NCBI GenBank assembly: GCA_015522845.1 | Contig: WALL01000008.1 | Span: 1-34,039 of the forward strand | From: Nanobdellati archaeon | GTDB lineage: Archaea; B1Sed10-29; WALL01 | Reading direction: 5' to 3' | DNA: 34,039 nt | Shown: piece after piece, positions 1-8,397 of the stretch | Layout of the letters: every line of letters begins with the position of its first letter | Numbering within the stretch: position 1 is the first letter of the stretch | Program-made: the position numbers and the translations under genes | The notes under the pieces: generated by a model | What the model saw: the letters and a program-made list of their open reading frames with translations, nothing else | Told to the model about the DNA's origin: nothing | Database searches by the model: none

Positions 1-28
1 ACTTTTTTCTTAGGTTTAGGTTTTGGCA
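1..28 (-). CDS. 5' end of a lysine/proline-rich protein running off the left edge (MPKPKPKKK...), possibly a small ribosomal protein such as S25e
   Basis: Reverse complement reads ATG CCA AAA CCT AAA CCT AAG AAA AAA, preceded by an RBS-like GGTGAG. Only 9 codons are visible. Confidence 0.35.
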
Positions 29-63
29 TATTCTCACCACATTATTATTGCAGGTGGGGGTAT

Positions 64-642
64 TTAAATCCTGCTCCTCTTCCGAAGCGGCGGGCCATGG
101 CCCGGGAGGAGGGTGGAGTAGTCCAGCTCGGCGAGGCGCTTGAGGGAGTAGCCCATCTGCGCCCCGTCGCCGCCGGGAAGGTCGGTGCGGCCGTAGCCGC
201 CGGCGAAGAGGGTGTCGCCGCTTATGAGTATGTCGCCGTTGTAGAGGCATACTGAGCCCTGGGTGTGGCCAGGGGTGTGGATGACGCGCCAGCCGTGGAA
301 CTCCTGCGGGAGGGGCAGCGGCGAGGAGGGGGAGAGAGTGGCCTGGAACTCGGATGCGAGGGTGAATTCGTCGGCGTCGCGGAGGTGGGGCAGGTCGTTC
401 TCGTGGATGTAGGCCGGGGCATCGAAGTAGTGGTTGCCCCCCACGTGGTCGAAGTGGCAGTGGGTGTTCACGACTGCCTCGGGCCAGTGGCCTATGCGCT
501 TGAGGTCGGCGGCGAGCTCGGCGAAGCGGAAGCCCGTTCCCGTGTCGACCAGGAAGGGGATGTCCGAAAGCACGAGTATGGAGTTTGAGTCGAAGCGGCG
601 GCCGCGGATGAAGTAGAGGGAATCGGATATCTTCTCGAACAT
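64..642 (-). CDS. Metallo-beta-lactamase fold hydrolase (glyoxalase II-like)
   Basis: THCHFDHVGG, HTPGHTQGSVCLY, ISGDTLFAGGYGRTDLPGG and LLPGHGP motifs. Start chosen at MFEKISDSLY (642) rather than the track's upstream ATG. Confidence 0.88.
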   Translation of the reverse strand: MFEKISDSLYFIRGRRFDSNSILVLSDIPFLVDTGTGFRFAELAADLKRIGHWPEAVVNTHCHFDHVGGNHYFDAPAYIHENDLPHLRDADEFTLASEFQATLSPSSPLPLPQEFHGWRVIHTPGHTQGSVCLYNGDILISGDTLFAGGYGRTDLPGGDGAQMGYSLKRLAELDYSTLLPGHGPPLRKRSRI

Positions 643-652
643 GGCGCTTCCC

Positions 653-847
653 TCACCCTTTCCCGCACGAGAGCGTGAGGTACCAGAGCGCCAGCAGCGC
701 CGGGCCGAGGGTATAGGCAATAAGGGCAAACATGCCGGCGTCGAGCGGCTGCGTGCGCCAGAGCGAGAAGCCGTAGAACAGGGTAAGCACCGATGCCATT
801 ATCGTGCAGTGGTGCCTCTCCTCCTTTGTGCATATGCTGAAGGGCAT
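653..847 (-). CDS. Small (64 aa) predicted membrane protein, unknown function
   Basis: MPFSICTKEERHHCTIMASVLTLFYGFSLWRTQPLDAGMFALIAYTLGPALLALWYLTLSCGKG: two hydrophobic helices, ends 10 nt before the MBL gene start. It lies within the 3' part of the longer antisense ORF 653..1666. Codons are mostly G/C-ending, like the MBL gene. Confidence 0.55.
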   Translation of the reverse strand: MPFSICTKEERHHCTIMASVLTLFYGFSLWRTQPLDAGMFALIAYTLGPALLALWYLTLSCGKG

Positions 848-914
848 GCATCTGCTATTCACGGCGGGGGATTTAATGCTTGCGCCGCCGTCCTCGGCAA
901 GCCATATCCCCCTG

Positions 915-923
915 TTTATAAAT
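915..923 (+). promoter_or_regulatory. TATA box for RPA gene
   Basis: TTTATAAAT about 25 nt upstream of ATG 948; spacing suggests a leaderless or short-leader transcript. Confidence 0.5.
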
Positions 924-947
924 GCCCCGGCTCCGAAAGGGAATGCG

Positions 948-2195
948 ATGGTAAGCGATGTGCTAGAAAGCAGGGATGAGATTGTGGAAAAGCTCATTGG
1001 GAGCGGGATGTCCGCCGAGGAGGTGGATGCCAAAATCCGTGAGAAGCAGGAGGAATACGGCGGCCTGCTCACCGAGGCTGGGGCTGCATACGCGATAGCA
1101 AAAGATAGGGGGATTGATGTGGGCTTCGAGCCTAGGCACGAGCCTGTGAAGGTGAGCGACATAAGGGGGGGGCTTGAGGGCGTGGACATTAAGGGCAAGG
1201 TCACACACGTCTTCCCCGTAAAGAGGTGGGAAAAGGGGGAGCGGCACGGGAAGGTCAGCAGCATAATAGTCAATGACGGGAGCGGGGAGGTGCGGGTAAC
1301 CCTTTGGAACGGCGACTGCGACATAATTGAGAACGGGGAGCTGCAGCGCGGCGCGGAAGTGGAGATAAGGAACGCCGCTGCAAAGGAGAGGAACGGGCTT
1401 ACGGAGCTGAGCTTGGGATACCACAGCGAACTAAAGGTAACTAAGAGGGGCATGCCGGAGATGGTGAAGCTGTCCGGCATTTCAGAGGGGATGAACGACG
1501 TTAATTTCGTGGCAAGGGTTGAGAGGATATTCCCACTTACTGAGTTCGAGAGGGGCGGCAGGAAAGGCAAGGTGCTTTCGATGATTGTCTCGGACGGCAC
1601 CGAGCGGAGGCTCGTGCTATGGGACAGCAATGCTGACTGGAATGGGAAGATAAGGGAAGGGGACACAATCGCAGTTGAGGGCGCTTATGTGAAGGCAAGC
1701 CGCGGCAAGCTGGAGCTGCACCTTGGGTGGAGGGGGCGGCTAACACTCAATCCAGTATGGGCAACCGCCATGCCAGAAAATAGGAAAAAGCTCTCCGAGC
1801 TTGTCCCGGGGGAGGCTGCTGAGATACGCGCAACTGTGGTAAAGGTCTACCCTCCAGCAGTCTACCAGCTATGCAGCAAGACCGGGAAGAAGTATAGCGA
1901 GGGGTGCGATGGGGAGGCTGTCCCGGCAATGGTTGTAAATGCAGAGCTGGATGATGGCACTGGGGTCGTGCGCGGCGTGTTCTTCAGGGAACAGGCAGAA
2001 AAGCTCCTTGGCTTCAGCGCAAAGGAATACGAGGAAGACAGCTCTGTCTTTGATGAGAAGGAGGCAGCTGGGGAGGAGATGGCATTCAGGGGGGTGCCAA
2101 GGCATAACGAGATGTTCCAAAGGGATGAATTCATAGTGCGTGGCTTTCGCGCGGTTGATCCCATCCAGGAGATAAGCATGGTTAAAGGTGAATGA
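948..2195 (+). CDS. rpa: Replication factor A / ssDNA-binding protein with multiple OB folds
   Basis: Repeated OB-fold segments ([101 protein letters not shown]...). Start moved to MVSDVLES (948). Confidence 0.85.
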   Translation: MVSDVLESRDEIVEKLIGSGMSAEEVDAKIREKQEEYGGLLTEAGAAYAIAKDRGIDVGFEPRHEPVKVSDIRGGLEGVDIKGKVTHVFPVKRWEKGERHGKVSSIIVNDGSGEVRVTLWNGDCDIIENGELQRGAEVEIRNAAAKERNGLTELSLGYHSELKVTKRGMPEMVKLSGISEGMNDVNFVARVERIFPLTEFERGGRKGKVLSMIVSDGTERRLVLWDSNADWNGKIREGDTIAVEGAYVKASRGKLELHLGWRGRLTLNPVWATAMPENRKKLSELVPGEAAEIRATVVKVYPPAVYQLCSKTGKKYSEGCDGEAVPAMVVNAELDDGTGVVRGVFFREQAEKLLGFSAKEYEEDSSVFDEKEAAGEEMAFRGVPRHNEMFQRDEFIVRGFRAVDPIQEISMVKGE

Positions 2196-2196
2196 A

Positions 2197-4665
2197 ATGC
2201 CAGAGAAGGAACTAAAAGAGATAGAGGACCTGCCGGGGGTTGGCACTGCAACCGCCGATAAGCTTAGGGAAGCGGGCTTTAAGACCGTCGAAAGCATTGC
2301 TGTGGCGGCTGTTGGGGAGCTCATGGATGCTACAGGGATGGGCGAGTCGCTCTGCAAGAAGCTCATCAAGGCAGCAAGTGACTCAATGGACATGGGCTTT
2401 GAGACTGCGAACCAGCTGCTTGAGAAAAGGGCAACCGTTGGGCGGATTTCCACCGGCTCTAAGGCGCTTGATGAGCTGCTGGGGGGAGGAATAGAGACAA
2501 GGAGCATCTCGGAGTTCTATGGTAGGTACGGATCCGGAAAATGTGTGGCAAAGGATACCCCTATTGAGTTTTTCAACGACAGCAGCTTCCATCTGGAGGG
2601 AATTGAGGATATGTACGGGCATTACATGGGGAAATTTGGAGAAAAGCCGTTTGACAATGGGTTTGTCGTTGAAGTGCCGTGCGTAAAAGTGCATTCATTG
2701 ACCAATGGCGGCGTCACGCTCCAAAAAGCAAGGGCCATTTACCGCGAAAAAGTTGATAAGCTGGTAAAGATCAAGACAAGGCGGGGCAGGGAAATCAAAA
2801 TCACTTTGCCGCACAAGCTGCTTGTCGTGGGGGACAGGGGAGTTGCATGGGTCCCTGCGCATGACATAGTGAAAGGTGACGCACTGGCCTGCCCGAGGCT
2901 GCTTGATAGCAATGAAAAGGAAACAATTACAGAGGACGATGCATATTTCATTGGATTGTTTGTTGCAGAGGGGACGAGAAACCCTTTTTCGATAACTACG
3001 GGGAATGAAACTATTAAAAAATGGGTGGTTGGGTACATTGAAGATAAGTTTGGCTTCACCCCGACTGTCCGGGAGAAAAAAGGCAAGACAACAGCCATCT
3101 ACACAATCCTGCTTAGGAATGATGTTAAGGCGATATTGCAAGGGCTTGAGGGCTGCGTTGCAGAAACCAAGCACGTGCCAAAAGAGGTTTTCACTTCTCC
3201 CCGGAGTGTGAAAGAGGCATTTGTCGCAGGATATCTTGAGGGGGATGGCACTCTCGCCAAGCACAGCATTGCATTCACCACAAAAAGCAAGAAACTGGCG
3301 AGGGAAATGAATTATCTGCTTGGCTATTTGGGCATTGCAACCACCCACTCGACGAAGGTCGTGGGTGGCAAAGAGTTCCAGCGGGTTTTCATATGCGGGG
3401 AAGACCGCGAAAAGATTAGCGAGTTGCCACTTAAATTCAAAACAGGGTGTGGGCACAGGAATAGCAAGTATGGCTATCCCCCCAGTGTATTGAAGCTAAT
3501 CAGGCGCATTTACCAGGAAAGCATGGGTGGAAACCGTGGCCGCAAGCGGAAGCAGCACGGGAAAAAAGAGGGCATTGATCCAACACTCTATTCCATTGTT
3601 TCTGCCGAGCGAAACCGAACTATAAACGAAGCGATGCTGGCAAAAGCAATCAAATTTTTTGAAGAAAGCAAGAAAGAGGTTGGGATGCTTGCGGAAGATG
3701 CGGCAAGGGTCCCAGGAATGAGCAAAGATGAATTTAAGGCATTTGCTGATAAGCTTCCATTTGCTTTCAGCAGCATAGCCGGAAGGCTCGGCTTGAGCAG
3801 GACGGGCATAAACAATTATCTCCGTCGGGGGATGCCGCACAAAAAAGCAAAAGAAGCCGGGGAAGTGCTGTCTGAAGAACTTAAGAAGCGCATGCAGGCA
3901 CTAGAGAAAGGCATTAATGACCTGAAAACCGTTGCGCTGTTTAGGTGGGACGTGGTGCTGCAAAAGCAGGAACTGGACTACAACGACTTTGTTTATGATG
4001 TTGTTGTGCCAAAAGGCCATTCTTTTGTTGGCGGGAACATGCCAACGCTGCTGCATAACACCCAGATAGCGCTCCAGCTATGCATTAACACACAGCTCCC
4101 TGCTGAGCAGGGGGGCTTGGAGGGGAGCTCGCTATACATAGACACAGAGGGGACCTTCCGGCCGGAACGGGCAAGGCAGATGGCAGAGGCTGCTGGGCTT
4201 GACCCAAGCGAGGCGCTCGAAAGGATTTACGTAGCAAGGGCATTCAATTCCGACCACCAGATGCTGCTGGCGGAAAAGGCGGCGGACATGGTTGATGAGA
4301 AGAACATAAAGCTAGTTGTTGTTGACTCCCTAACCAGCGCATTCCGTGCGGAATACGTTGGCAGGGGGACGCTTGCCGGCAGGCAGCAGAAGATAAACAG
4401 GCACTTGCACACATTGCAGAGGCTTTCTGACCTGAACAACCTTGCAGTTGTCGTCACAAACCAGGTAATGGCAAACCCCGGGCTGCTGTTTGGGGACCCG
4501 ACGACGCCAATAGGCGGGCACATAGTCGGGCACCAGAGCACCTACCGGGTTTACCTGCGGAACAGCCAGGGTGAGAAGCGCATTGCAAGGCTCGTTGATT
4601 CCCCGTGCCTGCCGAATGGGGAAACGGTGTTCAAGATTACTGCTGAGGGCATACGGGACATATAA
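2197..4665 (+). CDS. radA: DNA repair and recombination protein RadA precursor, interrupted by an intein
   Basis: N-terminal HhH domain ([21 protein letters not shown]), Walker [16 protein letters not shown] split by the intein, Walker [53 protein letters not shown] precedes ATG 2197; a GTG at 2188 overlaps the RPA stop. Confidence 0.95.
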   Translation: MPEKELKEIEDLPGVGTATADKLREAGFKTVESIAVAAVGELMDATGMGESLCKKLIKAASDSMDMGFETANQLLEKRATVGRISTGSKALDELLGGGIETRSISEFYGRYGSGKCVAKDTPIEFFNDSSFHLEGIEDMYGHYMGKFGEKPFDNGFVVEVPCVKVHSLTNGGVTLQKARAIYREKVDKLVKIKTRRGREIKITLPHKLLVVGDRGVAWVPAHDIVKGDALACPRLLDSNEKETITEDDAYFIGLFVAEGTRNPFSITTGNETIKKWVVGYIEDKFGFTPTVREKKGKTTAIYTILLRNDVKAILQGLEGCVAETKHVPKEVFTSPRSVKEAFVAGYLEGDGTLAKHSIAFTTKSKKLAREMNYLLGYLGIATTHSTKVVGGKEFQRVFICGEDREKISELPLKFKTGCGHRNSKYGYPPSVLKLIRRIYQESMGGNRGRKRKQHGKKEGIDPTLYSIVSAERNRTINEAMLAKAIKFFEESKKEVGMLAEDAARVPGMSKDEFKAFADKLPFAFSSIAGRLGLSRTGINNYLRRGMPHKKAKEAGEVLSEELKKRMQALEKGINDLKTVALFRWDVVLQKQELDYNDFVYDVVVPKGHSFVGGNMPTLLHNTQIALQLCINTQLPAEQGGLEGSSLYIDTEGTFRPERARQMAEAAGLDPSEALERIYVARAFNSDHQMLLAEKAADMVDEKNIKLVVVDSLTSAFRAEYVGRGTLAGRQQKINRHLHTLQRLSDLNNLAVVVTNQVMANPGLLFGDPTTPIGGHIVGHQSTYRVYLRNSQGEKRIARLVDSPCLPNGETVFKITAEGIRDI
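2542..4059 (+). mobile_element. RadA intein (~506 aa) with LAGLIDADG homing endonuclease and an internal HTH-like segment
   Basis: N-splice block [15 protein letters not shown] block, DOD motifs [13 protein letters not shown] (2938-2976) and [14 protein letters not shown] (3211-3252), C-terminal block [22 protein letters not shown] followed by +1 Thr. Excision restores GSGKTQ. Confidence 0.95.
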
Positions 4666-4706
4666 GCTTTTTAAGCGGAAGCGGATAATGGCTATCAGGT
4701 GATTAG

Positions 4707-5261
4707 ATGCTTATGCTGATTATACTGCTGCTGATAGTGGCGGTCATTGCAATATGGCTTGTGGCTGCCTATAACTCGTTCATAACGCTGCAGACACAGA
4801 TGAACAATGCTTGGGCGCAGATAGATGTCCAGATGAAGCGGAGGTTTGACCTCATACCAAACCTTGTTGAGACCGTCAAGGGCTATGCAAAGCACGAGAA
4901 AAGCATCATGGTTGAGGTAACAAAGGCAAGGGCAGCCATCTCCCAAGCAGGAAGCGATATGGGGAAGAGGATGGCAGCCGAGAATATGCTCACCGGCGCC
5001 CTGAAGAGCCTGTTTGCAGTTTCGGAGAACTACCCAAACCTAAAGGCAAACCAAAACTTCATGATGCTTCAGGAGGAGCTGTCCGGGATTGAGGGCAAGA
5101 TTGCATACGCAAGGCAGTTCTACAACGATGCAGTGATGCGCTGGAACCAGAAGGTGGAGATGTTCCCAAGCAATATTATTGCGGGGATATTTAAGTTCAA
5201 GCAAAAGGAGCACCTGCAGATTGAGGCCGAGGCAAGGAAAGCAGTTAAAGTGAAGTTCTAA
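4707..5261 (+). CDS. lemA: LemA family protein
   Basis: N-terminal TM helix, then YNSFITLQTQMNNAWAQIDVQMKRRFDLIPNLVETVKGYAKHEK; typical LemA. Confidence 0.92.
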   Translation: MLMLIILLLIVAVIAIWLVAAYNSFITLQTQMNNAWAQIDVQMKRRFDLIPNLVETVKGYAKHEKSIMVEVTKARAAISQAGSDMGKRMAAENMLTGALKSLFAVSENYPNLKANQNFMMLQEELSGIEGKIAYARQFYNDAVMRWNQKVEMFPSNIIAGIFKFKQKEHLQIEAEARKAVKVKF

Positions 5262-6172
5262 TGCCAAAGGAATACTACGAGGCCATAGCAGAAGCAAAGA
5301 GGAACACGTGGCTATTGTTTGGCGTGTTCATCGCCTTGCTCCTGGCCATCGGCTGGCTCTTCGGGGTGTGGCTTGGGAATTTGTATTTTGGGACAGCAAT
5401 AGCCATGGGCATAGCCATTATATGGGGGGCAATAAGCTGGTATAGCGGCGACAAGGTGATACTTAAAGTCAGCGGCGCACGGAGGCTGAAGAAGGAAGAG
5501 AACCCATACCTGTATAACCTGGCAGAGGGGCTTGCGCTTGCCGCAGGGGTGCCCACACCGGAGATGTATATAATAGACGACCCAAGCCCAAACTCATTTG
5601 CAACAGGCCGCGACCCTGAGCACGGGAAGATTGCAGTAACAACCGGGCTCTTAAAGATGATGGACCGCGCCGAGCTTGAGGGCGTCATAGCCCACGAGAT
5701 GAGCCACATAAAGAACTACGACATAAGGACAATGATGGTTGCTGCAGTGCTTGTGGGGATAATAGCGCTGCTTGGGCAGCTGTTTGTTAGGATGGTGTGG
5801 TTTGGGGGGAATAGGGAAAGGAAAGGCGGCGGCCAGATGCTGATTCTCGCCATTGGAATAGTGCTTATAGCGCTCTCGCCTGTGATTGCACAGCTTATAA
5901 AGATGGCAATAAGCCGCAGGCGGGAGTTCCTTGCCGACGCAACTGCAGTTGAGCTGACACGGAACCCTGACGGGATTAGGAGTGCGCTTGAAAAGCTAGC
6001 AGCAGACCACACCCCCCTTAAGAGGGCAAACGGGGCAACCGCGCACCTCTATATAGAGGATCCCATAGTAAATGAGAGGGGGATGTTTGCAATAGTTGGC
6101 AGGTGGTTCTCAACACACCCCCCAATAGAAGAGAGGATAAGGCGGCTGAAAGAGATGGCGCAGATAGGGTAG
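5261..6172 (+). CDS. htpX: Protease HtpX homolog (M48 zinc metalloprotease)
   Basis: VIAHEMSHIKNYDIRTM zinc motif, SRRREFLADATAVELTRNPDG, THPPIEERIRRL; TAATG overlap with lemA. Confidence 0.95.
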   Translation: MPKEYYEAIAEAKRNTWLLFGVFIALLLAIGWLFGVWLGNLYFGTAIAMGIAIIWGAISWYSGDKVILKVSGARRLKKEENPYLYNLAEGLALAAGVPTPEMYIIDDPSPNSFATGRDPEHGKIAVTTGLLKMMDRAELEGVIAHEMSHIKNYDIRTMMVAAVLVGIIALLGQLFVRMVWFGGNRERKGGGQMLILAIGIVLIALSPVIAQLIKMAISRRREFLADATAVELTRNPDGIRSALEKLAADHTPLKRANGATAHLYIEDPIVNERGMFAIVGRWFSTHPPIEERIRRLKEMAQIG

Positions 6173-6670
6173 CTAGCCAAGGTTTTGGTGTATGCCTGAA
6201 TAGCCCTTGCTTGCTGGCGAAGGCAAGCGCACAAAGGCAAGCTGCGCAATGCGGGCATTTTGCTTTATGCTGAGGCCTGCTGGGTTTTGGACAACAAGTG
6301 CAAACTCACTCCTGCCGCTAAAGCCAGCATCCCATATCCCATGCACAGTAAATGCGCCCATCCGCAGCAGTGAGGAGCGCGGCTGTGCAAGCGCTATTAT
6401 GTCCCGGGGGATGCTCACTATCTCGTTGGTCTTAACCTTGTAGATGCCGGGGTTCAGGTGTGCCCACATATCGGTGAAGACAACTGGCTCCGTTTCCGGG
6501 AATTTGCGCTCTTTGTTCGAGAAGTCTATCGAGCCGGCGCCCTTGAAGCGGAATATCTCCCTGGCGGTAAGGTCAAACCCATTTGGCTGGAGCTGCTTTT
6601 CAAGGGAGATGTAGCCCGTAACAAGCCCCTTGGCAATTAGCTTCCGTATCTCCTCGTCGTGCAGTATCAC
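6173..6670 (-). CDS. dut: dUTPase/dCTP deaminase superfamily protein, most like archaeal-type dUTP diphosphatase
   Basis: QPNGFDLTAREIF, LAQPRSSLLRMGAFTVHGIWDAGFSGRSEFALVVQNPAGLSIKQNARIAQLAFVRL. The Glu expected in a Dcd 'LEF.N' motif is not evident, so the dUTPase assignment is favoured. Confidence 0.75.
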   Translation of the reverse strand: MILHDEEIRKLIAKGLVTGYISLEKQLQPNGFDLTAREIFRFKGAGSIDFSNKERKFPETEPVVFTDMWAHLNPGIYKVKTNEIVSIPRDIIALAQPRSSLLRMGAFTVHGIWDAGFSGRSEFALVVQNPAGLSIKQNARIAQLAFVRLPSPASKGYSGIHQNLG

Positions 6671-7575
6671 ATTCCTAGCTCCTTTGCTGTCTTTAAAAGC
6701 CCCTTCTCCAGCGGGTATTTCGGGCTGTAGCCAATGGCCTTTGCCTTTGAAATGTCGACTATGCGGTTGCGCAGGAGGCGGTCTATGCTTGATGGCAGCA
6801 GTGTTACATTTGGCCTCTCGCCCTTTAGCTTTGCCTTGGCAAGATAGGCAATGCCAGCTGCCTTGGCAGCTATTGGGCTAACTGCCTTTGAGGGAAAGCG
6901 CCTGTGGATTGCCTTGCATATAAGCTTATAGGTGCCGCGGTAGCTGTATGTGTCTGGGCCAGCAAGGTTGTATATCTGGTTCTGGGCCTCTGGCTTAAGC
7001 GCTAGGAGCAGGAACTGGACGACGTCATCCACGTAAACGAGGTGGAACTGGTTGTCCCCCTTGCCAATCATGGGATAGCCCTGCTTTGCAGCCTCAAATA
7101 TCTGCTTCCAGAACCGGTTTGGGCCGTATATGATTGTCGAGCGGACGATGGTGTAGGGGATTTGGTGCTTCAGGCGGTAGTCCATGACTATGCGCTCGGC
7201 TTCTGCCTTAGACTTCTCGTAGCGGGTAAATGGGTTGTAGGGGTCATCCTCACGGAGGGGGTGGGCCGCATTGCCAAGCACGCCTATTGTGCTGAGAAGC
7301 ACAAACCGGTATATCCCGCGGCGCTTGCATATCTCAAGCAGGTTGCGGGTGCCCTCCACATTTGCATCCCAAAGCGCGGGGGACGTCTCGTCAAGCTCCG
7401 CTGCAAGATGGTAGACCGCATCAAAGCGCTTTGAGCGTATGTTTGAAAGCCCCTCCTCAGTAAGGAGGTTCCCGCCCTTGCTGCCAAATCCAATTACGGT
7501 ATGGCCCTTCTTCTCAAGCGCCTTCACAAGGCGGGAGCCAACAAAGCCCGTAGCGCCGGTAACAAGTATCCTCAT
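6667..7575 (-). CDS. NAD-dependent epimerase/dehydratase (extended SDR)
   Basis: MRILVTGATGFVGSRLVKALEKKGH, YEKSKAEAERIV, TIVRSTIIYGP; ATGA overlap with the downstream dut-like gene. Confidence 0.9.
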   Translation of the reverse strand: MRILVTGATGFVGSRLVKALEKKGHTVIGFGSKGGNLLTEEGLSNIRSKRFDAVYHLAAELDETSPALWDANVEGTRNLLEICKRRGIYRFVLLSTIGVLGNAAHPLREDDPYNPFTRYEKSKAEAERIVMDYRLKHQIPYTIVRSTIIYGPNRFWKQIFEAAKQGYPMIGKGDNQFHLVYVDDVVQFLLLALKPEAQNQIYNLAGPDTYSYRGTYKLICKAIHRRFPSKAVSPIAAKAAGIAYLAKAKLKGERPNVTLLPSSIDRLLRNRIVDISKAKAIGYSPKYPLEKGLLKTAKELGM

Positions 7576-7581
7576 CAAAAG

Positions 7582-7606
7582 TTATATAAGCGGACCGGAT
7601 ATAAAT
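7582..7606. promoter_or_regulatory. Divergent promoter region (epimerase / GGGP synthase)
   Basis: Two TATA-like boxes, TTATATAA (7582-7589) and ATATAAAT (7599-7606; ATTTATAT on minus), in the 51-nt gap between divergent starts. Confidence 0.45.
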
Positions 7607-7626
7607 TAGTTCGCGAAGGTGTGGGA

Positions 7627-8397
7627 ATGAAGGCTGGGAAAGTTGAAAGGTATATAAATGACCACAAGAGCCGGGGCAAGCCAATGCTGTTCATTGTCAT
7701 AGACCCCTGCGACCATAAATCCCCGGAAGCCGCAGTTAAAACAGCAAAACAAAGTGTGGATGCAGGGGCGGATATGATACTTGTTGGCGGCAGCATAGGG
7801 GCACAGGGGGAGCTGCTGGACTACACAACAAAGAGGATTAAGGAAGAGGTAAATGTGCCAATAAACATATTTCCTGGGAACACCTCAACAATCACAAAAT
7901 ACGCGGATTCCATCTATTTCATGAGGATGCTAAATTCTAGAAACACTTACTGGCTAAGCACGGCACAAACGGTTGCTGCCCCTGTTTTGAAAGAAACAAA
8001 ACTGGAGGTGCTGCCAACTGGCTATATTGTCGTTGAGCCGGGTGGAACGGTTGGGTGGGTTGGTGATGCAAAGCCCATACCGCGCGGCAAGCCAGCCATT
8101 GCAGCAGCAGTTGCCCTTGGGGGGGAGTACGGCGGGTCACGCATAATCATCACGGACGCTGGCTCAGCCTCAAGGCTTGGCCCAATCCCAATAGCCATGG
8201 TGAAAGCCGTTGCAAGTTCAATAACCGTCCCTTATATTGTTGCAGGCGGGATAAAGACGCCTGCACAAGCAGCAGGCATAATAAAAGCAGGTGCGGATGC
8301 GATCCAAGTCGGCACAATGGTTGAGTCTGGGAACGTTAAGAAGACCGTTACCAAGCTCGCAGCTACAATCAAGAAGGCTGGCAAGGCAAAGCTATGA
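7627..8397 (+). CDS. Geranylgeranylglyceryl phosphate synthase
   Basis: MLFIVIDPCDHKSPE, GADMILVGGSIG, NVPINIFPGNTSTITKYADSIYFMRMLNS, GYIVVEPGGTVGWVGDAKPIPR, YIVAGGIKTPAQAAGIIKAGADAIQVGTMVE. Start moved to MKAGKVERY. Confidence 0.93.
   Translation: MKAGKVERYINDHKSRGKPMLFIVIDPCDHKSPEAAVKTAKQSVDAGADMILVGGSIGAQGELLDYTTKRIKEEVNVPINIFPGNTSTITKYADSIYFMRMLNSRNTYWLSTAQTVAAPVLKETKLEVLPTGYIVVEPGGTVGWVGDAKPIPRGKPAIAAAVALGGEYGGSRIIITDAGSASRLGPIPIAMVKAVASSITVPYIVAGGIKTPAQAAGIIKAGADAIQVGTMVESGNVKKTVTKLAATIKKAGKAKL

Noticed and set aside
641-979. 112-aa plus ORF overlapping the MBL 5' end and RPA start
   Set aside because: Overlaps better-supported genes on both sides; Arg/Glu/Gly-rich composition with no recognisable motif.
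653-1666. 337-aa minus-strand ORF opposite RPA
   Set aside because: Low-complexity Ser/Pro/Leu composition typical of an antisense shadow of a real gene; only its last 64 codons (653-847) look coding.
1869-2507. 212-aa minus ORF spanning the RPA/radA junction
   Set aside because: Antisense to two confident genes; Ser-rich shadow translation with no recognisable motif.
2695-3456. 253-aa minus ORF antisense to the RadA intein
   Set aside because: The plus strand encodes clear intein/LAGLIDADG blocks; the antisense product has no recognisable motif.
7501-7626. N-terminal extension of the GGGP synthase ORF
   Set aside because: Lies antisense to the epimerase 5' end and across the divergent promoter; family homology starts near MKAGKVERY at 7627.
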